Part shown: piece by piece, positions 17,020 through 25,629 of the stretch
Layout of the letters: each line of letters begins with the position of its first letter
Numbering within the stretch: the first letter of the stretch is position 1
NCBI GenBank assembly: GCA_963719485.1
Contig: OY970387.1
Coordinates: 3,658,001 to 3,722,000 of the forward strand
Length of the DNA stretch: 64,000 nucleotides
Direction of reading: 5' to 3'
DNA from: Bog-473 sp963719485
GTDB lineage: Bacteria > Actinomycetota > Acidimicrobiia > Acidimicrobiales > RAAP-2
The notes under the pieces: model-generated
Databases searched by the model: none
Told to the model about the DNA's origin: nothing
What the model saw: only the letters and a program-made list of their open reading frames with translations
Made by a program: the position numbers and the translations under genes

Positions 17020-17970
17020 TCATGCTACGCGGTCCCTCCCCCCCTTGGTTCCCGCCCGGGGGTGGGCGCCCTCGTAGGCCCGGCGGAGGTGCTCGGGAGA
17101 GACCTTGGTGTAGCGCTGCGTCGTGGCGATGGAGGCGTGGCCGAGGAGCTCCTGGACGACTCGCACGTCGGCCCCCCGACCCAACATGTGTGTGGCGCAG
17201 GAGTGCCGGAGCACGTGGGGGCTGACCTTGTCCGCGAGGCCCACCCGGCCGGCGTACTTCTTCACCACGCCGAACACGCCCACCCGGGTGAGTCGCCCGC
17301 CGCGGGCGTTCAGGAAAACCGCCTCGGCGTCGCTCCGCCGGGCCCACTTCTTCGGCTCGAGAAGGGGGCGGCCCTGGCCGGAGAGCCAGTCGGCCAACGC
17401 CTCGCGGGCGAGGCCTCCGAGAGGAACCACCCGCTCCTTGTCGCCCTTGCCCAGCACGCGCAACAGCGGCAGGTCGGCACCCTCCACGGCACCGGTGACG
17501 TCACCGAGGTTGAGGCCGACGACTTCGCTGACGCGGGCCCCGGTTCCGTAGAGCACTTCGAGCAAGGCCCGGTCGCGCAGGACGACGGGGCCGGTGCCGA
17601 CCACCGCGCCCAGCAGCCGCTCGGTCTCCTCCTCGCTCAGCGCCTTCGGCAGCAGGTCCGTCAGGGAGATGGAGGGCAGATGGAGGGTGGGATCGTCCCC
17701 GCGCACGCCCTCCTCGACCAGGAAGCGGTGGAAGCCTCGGATGCTCGAGAGTGCCCGGGCCACGGACGACGCACCATGGGTCCGTCGCAACGCTGCGAGA
17801 TGCGCCGCCACGTCGGCGGACGTCGCGTGGTCGATGCCACGGCCTTCGACGGACTCCTGGTAGGTCCCCAGGTCCCGGCGGTACGCCGACAGGGTGCGGG
17901 GCGAGCGTCCGCGCTCGACCTCCAGCCACGAAAGGTACTCCTCGGCGTCCCGGGGCAGCGTCACCGTCAT
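17020..17970 (-). CDS. xerD: tyrosine recombinase XerD/XerC
   Basis: 316 residues. A SAM-like core-binding domain (about 1-95) is followed by the catalytic domain with Arg in TGARVSEV, Lys in LGKGDKERVVPL, HxxR in HVLRHSCATHML, His in LGHASIATTQ and the nucleophile in RYTKV. It resolves chromosome dimers at dif. Its position beside a Nudix gene and pyrG matches actinobacterial xerD, hence the symbol. Confidence 0.92.
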   Translation of the reverse strand: MTVTLPRDAEEYLSWLEVERGRSPRTLSAYRRDLGTYQESVEGRGIDHATSADVAAHLAALRRTHGASSVARALSSIRGFHRFLVEEGVRGDDPTLHLPSISLTDLLPKALSEEETERLLGAVVGTGPVVLRDRALLEVLYGTGARVSEVVGLNLGDVTGAVEGADLPLLRVLGKGDKERVVPLGGLAREALADWLSGQGRPLLEPKKWARRSDAEAVFLNARGGRLTRVGVFGVVKKYAGRVGLADKVSPHVLRHSCATHMLGRGADVRVVQELLGHASIATTQRYTKVSPEHLRRAYEGAHPRAGTKGGRDRVA

Positions 17971-17983
17971 GGCACGGTCGCCG

Positions 17984-18541
17984 TCACGGCACGGGGCCGC
18001 CGACGGCGAGGCGCTGCCGCGCCAGGTACAGCCCCAAGACTGTCGTCTCGTCCATGAGCGATCCGTCCGCCACCAGTCGATCGACGTCGTCGAGATGGAT
18101 GGACTCGATGGTCATGAAGCCCTCCTCGACACCGTCCGGCCGGGTCGGGGTGGCCGTCAGGCCCGTCGCCAGATAGACGAGGGTGTGCTGGTCGCTGATG
18201 CCCGGCGTGTTCCACGTCCCGATCAGCAGCTCCCAGCGGGCGGCCTCGAGCCCGACCTCCTCGGCCAGCTCGCGCCGGGCCGCCTCCTCCGGCTCCTCGC
18301 CCTCTTTGTCCAACGTCCCGGCGGGGATCTCGAGCACCAGGGCATCGACGGCGGCCCGGTACTGGCGGACCAGCGTCACCGTCCCGTCGTCGTGCACGGG
18401 CACGATGGTGACGGCACCGGGGTGCCGCACGATGAAGCGGTCGAAGGGCCGGCCGTCGGGATCGAGCACGTGGACGCGGTCCACCCGGAACAGCCAGGCC
18501 CGGAGGAGCTCCTCCTCCGAGACGCGGCGGAACCCCGACAC
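17984..18541 (-). CDS. Nudix hydrolase, ADP-ribose pyrophosphatase-like
   Basis: 185 residues. The Nudix box is intact: GTLDKEGEEPEEAARRELAE followed by EVGL. Flanking motifs (VRQYRAAVDALVLEIPAGTL) match the ADP-ribose pyrophosphatase group. It starts at a GTG three bases after the pyrG stop and lies in the conserved pyrG-nudix-xerD order. Confidence 0.9.
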   Translation of the reverse strand: MSGFRRVSEEELLRAWLFRVDRVHVLDPDGRPFDRFIVRHPGAVTIVPVHDDGTVTLVRQYRAAVDALVLEIPAGTLDKEGEEPEEAARRELAEEVGLEAARWELLIGTWNTPGISDQHTLVYLATGLTATPTRPDGVEEGFMTIESIHLDDVDRLVADGSLMDETTVLGLYLARQRLAVGGPVP

Positions 18542-18544
18542 GCC

Positions 18545-20185
18545 CTAGGTGACGGCGTCGAGGTCGAGCAGGTGGGGCTCGCGTCCGTCGGCCCGTTCCA
18601 GCGCGGCCGCAACCAGCTCGCGGAACAGGGGGTGGGCCCGGTCGGGTCGGCTCTTGAATTCGGGGTGGGCCTGCGTGGCCACCCAGTACGGATGCTCCTC
18701 GAGCTCGACGAATTCGACCAGCCGGCCGTCGGGCGAGATTCCCGAACAAACCAGGCCGACCGCCTCGAGCTTGGACTTGTAGCGGTTGTTGAACTCGAAG
18801 CGGTGCCGGTGGCGCTCGGTCACGCCCAGCGTGCCGTAGGCCAGGGCCACCTTGGAGTCCGGCAGCAGCGCCGCCTGGTACGAGCCGAGCCGCATTGTCC
18901 CGCCCTTGTCCGTGACCTCGGTCTGATCCGGCATGAGATCGATCACCATGTGCGGCGAGAGGCTGTCGAACTCACGCGAGTTGGCCCGTTCCAACCCGGC
19001 CCGGTCCCGGGCCATGGAGATCACCATCACGTGGAGACCCAGGCACAACCCGAGGCACGGGATGCCGTGGTCGCGGGTGTACCCGGCGGCCGCGACCATG
19101 CCTTCGATCCCGCGTTCGCCGAAGCCACCCGGGATGACGACGGCGTCGAGACCCCGCAACCGGTCGGTCCCGAGCAGCCCGGGGACGAGCTCGGCGTCGA
19201 TCCAGTCCAACTCGACCTCCGTCCCGTGGTGGAAGCCGGCATGGCGCAACGCTTCGACCACGGACATGTAGGCATCGGGCATGTTCACGTACTTGCCGAC
19301 GATCCCGACCTTCACGCGGCGTGACAGCGATTCGACCCGAGCGACCAACGTCTCCCACTCGGAGATGTCGATCGGGGACGCGGACTCGTCGATGCCGAGT
19401 GTCCGGCAGACGTAGGAATCCAGACCCTGCTCGTGCAGGACGAGCGGGATCTCGTAGATGCTCGGGGCGTCGACGGCCGAGACCACGGCGTCGATGGCGA
19501 CGTCGCACTGCAGTGAGATCTTGCGCTTCAGGCCTTCGGAGATGGGCTTGTCGCTGCGGCACACGATGACGTCGGGCTGGATACCCCTGCTGCGCAGCTC
19601 CGTGACCGAGTGCTGGGTCGGCTTCGTCTTCTGCTCGCCCGACACCAGGTAGGGCACCAGGGTGAGGTGGACGTAACAAACGTTGTCGCGGCCGATGTCC
19701 CGTCGGAATTGCCGGATGGCCTCGATGAAGGGGACGATCTCGATGTCACCGACCGTCCCCCCGATCTCGACGATGACGATGTCGACGTCCTCGTCGGCGA
19801 GCCGGTGGATGCGGTCCTTGATCTCGTCGGTGACGTGGGGGATGACCTGCACCGTGCGACCCAGGAAGTCGCCTCGGCGCTCCTTCTCGATCACAGAGCG
19901 GTAGATACCACCCGTGGTGGTGTTGGAACGCCTCGACAGATTCTCGTCGATGAAACGCTCGTAGTGACCGAGATCGAGGTCGGTCTCGCCGCCGTCCTCG
20001 GTGACGAACACCTCGCCGTGCTCGCCGGGGTTCATGGTGCCCGGGTCGACGTTGATGTACGGGTCGAGTTTGCACATGGTCACCCGCAACCCGCGGCACT
20101 TGAGGAGCCGTCCGAGCGAAGAGGCGGTGAGACCCTTCCCGAGCGAGCTCGAGACACCGCCGGTGACGAAGATGAACTTGCTCAC
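18545..20185 (-). CDS. pyrG: CTP synthase
   Basis: 546 residues, full length. The amidoligase domain begins KFIFVTGGVSSSLGKGLTAS with its P-loop, then ...TMNPGEHGEVFVTEDG. The C-terminal class I glutamine amidotransferase domain has the nucleophile Cys in PCLGLCLGLHVMV and the His/Glu of AHPEFKSRP. It makes CTP from UTP and glutamine, and is the final step of de novo pyrimidine synthesis. Confidence 0.98.
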   Translation of the reverse strand: MSKFIFVTGGVSSSLGKGLTASSLGRLLKCRGLRVTMCKLDPYINVDPGTMNPGEHGEVFVTEDGGETDLDLGHYERFIDENLSRRSNTTTGGIYRSVIEKERRGDFLGRTVQVIPHVTDEIKDRIHRLADEDVDIVIVEIGGTVGDIEIVPFIEAIRQFRRDIGRDNVCYVHLTLVPYLVSGEQKTKPTQHSVTELRSRGIQPDVIVCRSDKPISEGLKRKISLQCDVAIDAVVSAVDAPSIYEIPLVLHEQGLDSYVCRTLGIDESASPIDISEWETLVARVESLSRRVKVGIVGKYVNMPDAYMSVVEALRHAGFHHGTEVELDWIDAELVPGLLGTDRLRGLDAVVIPGGFGERGIEGMVAAAGYTRDHGIPCLGLCLGLHVMVISMARDRAGLERANSREFDSLSPHMVIDLMPDQTEVTDKGGTMRLGSYQAALLPDSKVALAYGTLGVTERHRHRFEFNNRYKSKLEAVGLVCSGISPDGRLVEFVELEEHPYWVATQAHPEFKSRPDRAHPLFRELVAAALERADGREPHLLDLDAVT

Positions 20186-20268
20186 GCCGCCTTCGGCACG
20201 CCGAGGACCGTGTCGCGTGATCGGTGCACCCGGCCACGATAATCGAAGCGGGCAGAACTCGTGGTGGA

Positions 20269-21867
20269 CTACCGCCCCTGTGATGCGCCGAGCAATTCCC
20301 GGGCGTGCGCACGAGCGGCGTCGCTGTCGGGGTGCCCCGAGAGCATGCGCGACAACTCGGTGACACGCTCCTCGCCCCGCACCGCGGTTGCCGTGGTCAC
20401 CGTGCGGCCCCGGGACTCGTGCTTGACGACGCTGATCTGGGCGTCGGCCCGCGACGCGACCTGGGCCAGGTGCGTGACCACCAGGACCTGGCGATCGCCC
20501 CCCACTTCGTGGAGGGCCTCCCCCAGCGCCAGGGCGGCGGTCCCGCCCACCCCGGCGTCCACCTCGTCGAAGACCATCGTCTGGGGACCCCCCAGGCCGA
20601 CGAGGCGGATCGCCAACATGGCCCGGGCCAGCTCCCCGCCCGAGGCGGCCCGGGCGAGCGGCTGTACCGTCTCGCCCACGTTGGCGCCGAGCGCCAGCTC
20701 CACCGGTTCGCCCGTCCCCTCGGCGGCCACCCGCACCTCGAGCCGGGCCCCGGCCATGGCGAGGGCCCCGAGTCGCTCACGGACCAAGCCGGCAAATCCG
20801 TCGGCCGCGTTGGCGCGGGTGGCGCGCACGTCGGCCTCCGCCTCCGCCAGCTCGCTGCTGCGCAGGTCGCGCTCGGCACCGAGGCGCGCCGCCTCCCCAT
20901 CGGCATCCTCGAGGGCGGCCAGGCGGGTGGTGCCCTCCCGGCCGTAGGCGATCACCGCGGCCAGGTCCTCGCCGTACTTGCGCCGCAGCTCTGCCAGGAG
21001 CCGACGGCGTTCCTGCACGTCGATGAGGCGCTGCGGGTCGTCGTCCCAGCCTTCGACGTCGTCTCGCAGCGAGCGCGCCAGGTCCGACAGCTCGACGGAG
21101 GAGGCGGCCAGGCGGGCGTGGTAGTCCTCGAAGGCCTCGCGGCCGGCGAGCGCGCCGGCGGCGCGGCCGAGCAGGTCGAGGGCCCCGCCCTCGCCGCCGG
21201 GGTCGATGAGCTCGACGGCGCCGAGCGCGGCGTCGAGATAGTTGGCGGCATCCGCCAGGCGGTCCTCCTCCCGGCGGAGCGCGGCCTCCTCCTCGGGGTC
21301 CTCGAGATGGGCGGCGGCGATCTCCTCGACCTGGTACCGCAGGACGTCGGCCTCGCGGGCGCGCTGTTGCGCGTCGCCCCCCAATCCCGCCAGCGCCTCG
21401 TCGATCGCCTGCAGCTGGCTCCGGATGGCCCGAACCCGGCTGAGGTCCGTGCCGGCGAAGGCGTCGAGAACGTTCCGCTGCGCCGCGGCCGTGACGAGGG
21501 CGCGGTGCTCGTGCTGCCCGTGGATCTCGACGAGCTCGGCGGCCGCCTCGCCCAGCGCGGCCAGCGGGGCCATGCGGCCGTCGACCCAGGCGCGGGAACG
21601 ACTGTCGGCGGGGACGGAGCGCGCCAAGATCACCTCGCGGGCGGCGCTGCCGTCCCCCACCACGAAACGCGCCTCGACGAGGGCCTCGGCTGCGCCTTCC
21701 CTCACCATCCCAGGGTTGGCCCGTCCGCCCAGCACCAGCTGCAGGGCCTCGACCACCAGTGTCTTGCCCGCCCCCGTCTCGCCCGTGAGGGCGGTCATCC
21801 CAGGCTCGAAGACCAGCGTCAGCTCTTCGATGACCCCCAGATCGCGGACGTGCAGGTCGGTCAGCAC
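20269..21867 (-). CDS. recN: DNA repair protein RecN
   Basis: 532 residues. SMC-like architecture: Walker A GETGAGKTLVVEAL near residue 30, a central coiled-coil region rich in Ala, Glu and Arg, then the ABC signature ASGGELARAMLAIRLV and Walker B QTMVFDEVDAGVGG. It acts in double-strand break repair. GTG 21867 (VLTDLHVRDLGVIEE) was chosen because RecN proteins start right at this strand; the open frame further upstream overlaps nadK. Confidence 0.95.
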   Translation of the reverse strand: MLTDLHVRDLGVIEELTLVFEPGMTALTGETGAGKTLVVEALQLVLGGRANPGMVREGAAEALVEARFVVGDGSAAREVILARSVPADSRSRAWVDGRMAPLAALGEAAAELVEIHGQHEHRALVTAAAQRNVLDAFAGTDLSRVRAIRSQLQAIDEALAGLGGDAQQRAREADVLRYQVEEIAAAHLEDPEEEAALRREEDRLADAANYLDAALGAVELIDPGGEGGALDLLGRAAGALAGREAFEDYHARLAASSVELSDLARSLRDDVEGWDDDPQRLIDVQERRRLLAELRRKYGEDLAAVIAYGREGTTRLAALEDADGEAARLGAERDLRSSELAEAEADVRATRANAADGFAGLVRERLGALAMAGARLEVRVAAEGTGEPVELALGANVGETVQPLARAASGGELARAMLAIRLVGLGGPQTMVFDEVDAGVGGTAALALGEALHEVGGDRQVLVVTHLAQVASRADAQISVVKHESRGRTVTTATAVRGEERVTELSRMLSGHPDSDAARAHARELLGASQGR

Positions 21868-21874
21868 GGCTCGC

Positions 21875-22744
21875 TCACGCGTCCCGGTCGGCGAGCAGCC
21901 GGAAGCGCAGGATGCCACCGAAGGTCTGGGGCTCGTTGCGCACCACACGGACCGGCCGCTGCGCCACCGTGCAGGTGACGGAGTCGCCCGGCTGCAGCCG
22001 CCCGATCTCCTGCCCGTCGATGACGAGAACGCCAGAGCGGTCGGGCGCGATCTCCACCGTGACCTTCTGCTCGTCGGTGAGCACGAGGCTGCGGTCGAGA
22101 GCGAAGTGCGGGGCCACCGGCGTCACGACCATGGCGCGCAGGGTCGGTGCCAGGATCGGCCCGCCGGCGGAGAGGTTGTAGGCAGTCGAGCCGGTCGGGG
22201 TAGCCACGATGAGGCCGTCGGCGGAATAGGTCAGCGCCTCCTGCCCGTCGACGGTGGTCGCCAGGCGGACGGTGTGGCCGAAGTCGATCTTCTCGATCAC
22301 CACCTCGTTCAGCGCCAGCAGCGTCGTGACGTCATCGCCGACTGAACGGTCCGTGATCGCCACGTCGAGTGCGCAGCGGGATTCGATGATCGCCTTGCCC
22401 TCGAGGAACTTGGTGAGGGCGCCGCGCACCTGGTCGGGCAGGAGGTCCGGGAGGTAGCCGAGGCGCCCGAAGTTCACGCCGAGGACCGGGACGTCCTCGG
22501 TCGCGGCCAGGCGCACGACGCGCAGGAAGGTCCCGTCACCGCCCATGCTGACCGCCACGGTCGTTCCGGCGAGGTCGACGGCGGACAGATCGCCATCGGT
22601 GCCGGCCTCCCGTACCCGGTCGGGACCGCTGAACTGGAGGATGCGCGCGACATCCCCGCGCCCCGTGAGCCAGGCCGCGGTGTCCTTGGCCAGCGCGAGC
22701 GCGTCGGGACGTTCGGGGTGGACCAGGAAGGTGACGGTCGCCAT
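21875..22744 (-). CDS. nadK: NAD kinase
   Basis: 289 residues. The GGDGTFLR motif (SMGGDGTFLRVVRLA) and NFGRLGYLPD are present. The second conserved block is ATPTGSTAYNLSAGGPIL. It makes NADP from NAD. It sits between tlyA and recN, as in mycobacteria, with seven to fifteen bases between genes. Confidence 0.96.
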   Translation of the reverse strand: MATVTFLVHPERPDALALAKDTAAWLTGRGDVARILQFSGPDRVREAGTDGDLSAVDLAGTTVAVSMGGDGTFLRVVRLAATEDVPVLGVNFGRLGYLPDLLPDQVRGALTKFLEGKAIIESRCALDVAITDRSVGDDVTTLLALNEVVIEKIDFGHTVRLATTVDGQEALTYSADGLIVATPTGSTAYNLSAGGPILAPTLRAMVVTPVAPHFALDRSLVLTDEQKVTVEIAPDRSGVLVIDGQEIGRLQPGDSVTCTVAQRPVRVVRNEPQTFGGILRFRLLADRDA

Positions 22745-22758
22745 CGGCGAGCGGTGGC

Positions 22759-23580
22759 TCAGCCGGCCGGAGTGGCCGGTGGAAGGTGTCCGTCCGCCTC
22801 CGACACGGCGGCGCTGAACAGGGCGGCGACCTCCCCTGCCTCGTGCCCGGGCGCGCCCTTGCGGGCGTGCAGCAGGAACTCGACGTTGCCGGCGGAGCCG
22901 GTCAGAGGCGAAGCCATCACTCCCATGATGCCGGTTCCGGCGTCATGCAGCGCGGACGCCACCCACTCGAGGGCGCCCAGCCAGAGCGCGGGGTCCCGGA
23001 TCACCCCCTTGCCCCGGGAGACGGCGGAGCGGCCCGCCTCGAACTGGGGCTTGACCAGAAGGACGAGGTCGGCATCCGGGGCCGCCACGGGCCCGGTGAG
23101 GGCGGGCACGACGCTGCGCAGCGAGATGAAGGAGAGATCGGCCACGACGAGCGGGCATGGCGTGTAGGCGGGGTCGGCGGCCCGGAGATCGGCCTCGGTC
23201 AGGGTCCGCACGTTCGTGCGCTCCAGGACGGTCACGCGGGGATTGCCCCGGAGGGCCGGATGGAGCTGCCCGTGCCCGACGTCGACGGCGTAGACGTGGG
23301 ACGCGCCGTGCTGGAGCAGGCAGTCGGTGAAGCCTCCGGTGGAGGCTCCCGCATCGAGGGCGCGCCGGCCGGTGACGGCGACGGGAAACCGGTCGAGCGC
23401 GGCTTGGAGCTTGAGCCCACCCCGGCCCACAAACGGAGAGGGGGGGCCGAGCAGGACGACCGGCTCGTCTGCGGCCACCAGGCGCGCCGGCTTGTCGGCT
23501 GGCGCGCCGGAAACGAGGACGCTGCCGGCGGCGATGGCCGCCTGAGCCTCCTGCCGGGAATCGACGAGGCCTCGTCGCAC
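22759..23580 (-). CDS. tlyA: TlyA family rRNA 2'-O-methyltransferase
   Basis: 273 residues from the GTG at 23580. The S4-like N-terminus leads into a FtsJ/RrmJ-type methyltransferase with DAGASTGGFTDCLLQHGA, VYAVDVGHGQL and VVADLSFISLR. In actinobacteria TlyA methylates 16S C1409 and 23S C1920. The annotated start is doubtful: the family motif RLDAELVRRGL continues upstream in frame to about 23598 without an ATG, GTG or TTG, and the first plausible codon is a CTG at 23619 next to the preceding stop. Confidence 0.93.
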   Translation of the reverse strand: MRRGLVDSRQEAQAAIAAGSVLVSGAPADKPARLVAADEPVVLLGPPSPFVGRGGLKLQAALDRFPVAVTGRRALDAGASTGGFTDCLLQHGASHVYAVDVGHGQLHPALRGNPRVTVLERTNVRTLTEADLRAADPAYTPCPLVVADLSFISLRSVVPALTGPVAAPDADLVLLVKPQFEAGRSAVSRGKGVIRDPALWLGALEWVASALHDAGTGIMGVMASPLTGSAGNVEFLLHARKGAPGHEAGEVAALFSAAVSEADGHLPPATPAG

Positions 23581-23615
23581 GAGCTCGGCATCGAGCCGGC
23601 GGCGGGGCCCTGAAG

Positions 23616-24209
23616 TCAGCTGGCGGCCTTCTTGGGAGCCGAGCTCTTGGTCTCGGCGGTCTTCTTGGCGTGGGACTTGGTCGAAGTCGCCTTCGGCTTG
23701 GGGGTCGAGGTCTTGACGCCCGGGAGCCGGGACGGGGCCACCTTGGTGGCGGCGCTGCGGGCGCGTGTGGCGGTCTTGCTCGCCTGCGCGGTGACGCCCT
23801 TGGCGGTCTTGCCCGCCTGGGTCGTCACGCCCTTCGCGGTCTTGCCCGCCTTGCTGGTCGCATCCTTCGCCGCCTTGCCGGCCTGGGTCGTGACACCCTT
23901 GGTGGCGTTGCGCCCGGCTTCGGCCGACTTCTTCAGGACCTCGGCCACCTGGTTGGCGATGGACTCGAGGAACTTCGGGTCGATCCGGTCCAGCTGGCTG
24001 GCCACCTCGCGGCGCACCGCCTCGAGGATCTGTTCTCTGGACTTACGGCTTCGCTCGACCAAACTGTCGACCCATTCCTGTGCCTGGCTGCGCTGGATGT
24101 CTCCGGCGTTCACCAACTCTCGCACGATCTCCTCGGCCCGGCCACGGCTGACCTGTCCGAGGACCGTCCCCGCATCGAGGTACTTACGTATGCGCTCATT
24201 GCTTGCCAT
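23616..24209 (-). CDS. Lys/Ala-rich, histone H1-like tailed protein
   Basis: 197 residues. The first 95 residues are helical (NERIRKYLDAGTVLGQVS, then RGRAEEIVRELVNAGDIQ) and resemble phasin/PHA-regulator-like or poly(hydroxyalkanoate) granule-associated proteins. The rest is a low-complexity tail of repeated TTQAGKTAKG-type and KKTAETKSSAPKKA-type units, strongly basic like histone H1. A nucleic-acid or nucleoid association is inference from composition. It is preceded by a promoter-like palindrome. Confidence 0.7.
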   Translation of the reverse strand: MASNERIRKYLDAGTVLGQVSRGRAEEIVRELVNAGDIQRSQAQEWVDSLVERSRKSREQILEAVRREVASQLDRIDPKFLESIANQVAEVLKKSAEAGRNATKGVTTQAGKAAKDATSKAGKTAKGVTTQAGKTAKGVTAQASKTATRARSAATKVAPSRLPGVKTSTPKPKATSTKSHAKKTAETKSSAPKKAAS

Positions 24210-24211
24210 GC

Positions 24212-24244
24212 AACAAGAGTATCTGAATTGCTAGCTGTTAGCAA
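24212..24244 (-). promoter_or_regulatory. promoter/operator-like site upstream of the Lys/Ala-rich gene
   Basis: The 40-base gap before 24209 is AT-richer than its surroundings. TTGCTA and TAGCAA (24228-24233 and 24239-24244) are perfect inverted arms with a 5-base spacer. Read on the minus strand, TTGCTA followed after 17 bases by TACTCT resembles a -35/-10 pair. This is suggestive only. Confidence 0.3.
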
Positions 24245-24249
24245 GCACT

Positions 24250-25032
24250 TCATCGGGGGGGTTCGAGGACGTCGCGCACCAGGCGGAGCAGGTCGGGGGC
24301 CACGACCGCAGCGTGGGCATCGGCCGGCACCTCCCCGGGGCGGGTGACCCCCGTGAGGACCAGGGCGAAGGGGATCTCCATCTGGGCGGCCAGCACACCG
24401 TCGGTGGCCGGGCGGTCACCCACCATGGCGCGCAGCTCCCCTGGCGCCACCATTCCCTTGATGGCGTCGGCGGTCGGAGGGTGCGGCTTCCCGGCCACCT
24501 CAGGCCTGGTCTCCGAGGCGGTGGCCACGGCGGCGAGGAGCGCCCCCGCTCCCGGCAGCAGCCCGTCGGGCGTGGGGTGGGTCGGGTCCTCGTTGGTGCC
24601 GATCAGGCGCGCACCCGATCGCACGGTGGCCGCGGCGCGGGCCACCGCATCGAAGGTGAACGACCGGGTCCAACCGACGACGACCGCATCGGCCGGACCT
24701 TCCGGCACCACCACGACGCCGCGGCGGTGCAGCGCCTCGACGACCCCGTCATCGCCCAGGACGAGCGCGGAGGTCCCGGGCACGAGCATGCCGGCGGCCA
24801 CATCGGCCGAACTCAGGACGTCGGCGTCGTGGGCCGTGATCCCGCAGTGGGCCAGACGGCGGTGCAGCTCGGCCCGGGTCGGCGCGGAGTTGTTGGTGGC
24901 GAACAGGACGCGCACCCCGGCGCCGCGCAGCCGGCCCACGGCCTCGTCCACGCCGGCGATGGGCTGCCCCGTGAGCCACACCACACCATCGAGGTCGACG
25001 ACCCATGTTCCCCCGGGCGGCGGTGGCCACAT
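24250..25032 (-). CDS. HAD-IIA family phosphatase
   Basis: 260 residues. HAD motif I is VVDLDGVVWLTG (normally DxD), motif II lies in FATNNSAPTRAEL, the conserved Lys in VAGKPHPPTADA, and motif IV in MVGDRPATDGVLAAQ. It belongs to the NagD/glycerol-3-phosphate phosphatase group, and the mycobacterial gene in the same neighbourhood is a glycerol-3-phosphate phosphatase. The substrate here is inferred only from that. Confidence 0.85.
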   Translation of the reverse strand: MWPPPPGGTWVVDLDGVVWLTGQPIAGVDEAVGRLRGAGVRVLFATNNSAPTRAELHRRLAHCGITAHDADVLSSADVAAGMLVPGTSALVLGDDGVVEALHRRGVVVVPEGPADAVVVGWTRSFTFDAVARAAATVRSGARLIGTNEDPTHPTPDGLLPGAGALLAAVATASETRPEVAGKPHPPTADAIKGMVAPGELRAMVGDRPATDGVLAAQMEIPFALVLTGVTRPGEVPADAHAAVVAPDLLRLVRDVLEPPR

Positions 25033-25095
25033 CGGGCCGAGGCTAACCGGGCTCCTCCCGCCGACCCGCCGGGGGCGCAGGCGGCCGCCGCAGGA

Positions 25096-25497
25096 TCAGC
25101 TGTCGGCCCAGGGCGCCTGGAAGCTGATGGACCGGGCCACGTCTCGCCGGGTCACGACACCGACGACGCGTGCCGCCTCGGTCACAGGGAGCCGTGCGCG
25201 GTGGTGCCGGCACATGACGGCGACGGCGTCGTCGAGTGGGACATCGATGTCGAGCGCGACCACGCCGTCCGCCTCCGCGAATTCGGCCAGGCTGACGTCG
25301 TGGGGATCGCGGCCCTTGGCGACGACCTGGGCCACGATGTCGCGGTTGCTCACCATCCCGGCCAGGCTGTCGTCGCTCAGGCAGAGCGGGACGGCGTCAT
25401 CGCCATGGGTGGCCAGGAAGCAGGCGGCATCAGCTGCGGTCTCCGTGGTCCGGAGCACCTCGATGTCCACAGACATGACGTCCCGAACCGTTCTCAT
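25096..25497 (-). CDS. two-CBS-domain protein
   Basis: 133 residues forming one Bateman pair: TVRDVMSVDIEVLRTTETAA starts CBS1, SLAGMVSNRDIV ends it, and CBS2 ends in RVVGVVTRRDVARSIS. It probably binds an adenosyl ligand. ATG 25497 was chosen over the upstream frame because GGGAGG stands 5 bases before it. It is 132 bases downstream of the E2 gene. Confidence 0.82.
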   Translation of the reverse strand: MRTVRDVMSVDIEVLRTTETAADAACFLATHGDDAVPLCLSDDSLAGMVSNRDIVAQVVAKGRDPHDVSLAEFAEADGVVALDIDVPLDDAVAVMCRHHRARLPVTEAARVVGVVTRRDVARSISFQAPWADS

Positions 25498-25629
25498 GGC
25501 GACCTCCCACTGGTGCCCGGTCTCGATCACCGGACCCCTCCACCCTCGCGCCCTCGGCCCCCTCGGGCAATGGCGCCCGCGGCAACCCCTCGGGACCAGC
25601 GGGTTCGGGCCGGACGGCGTGCTGCGGCT

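Noticed and set aside
20305..21978. A 557-codon plus-strand frame
   Set aside because: Complement of recN; no motifs.
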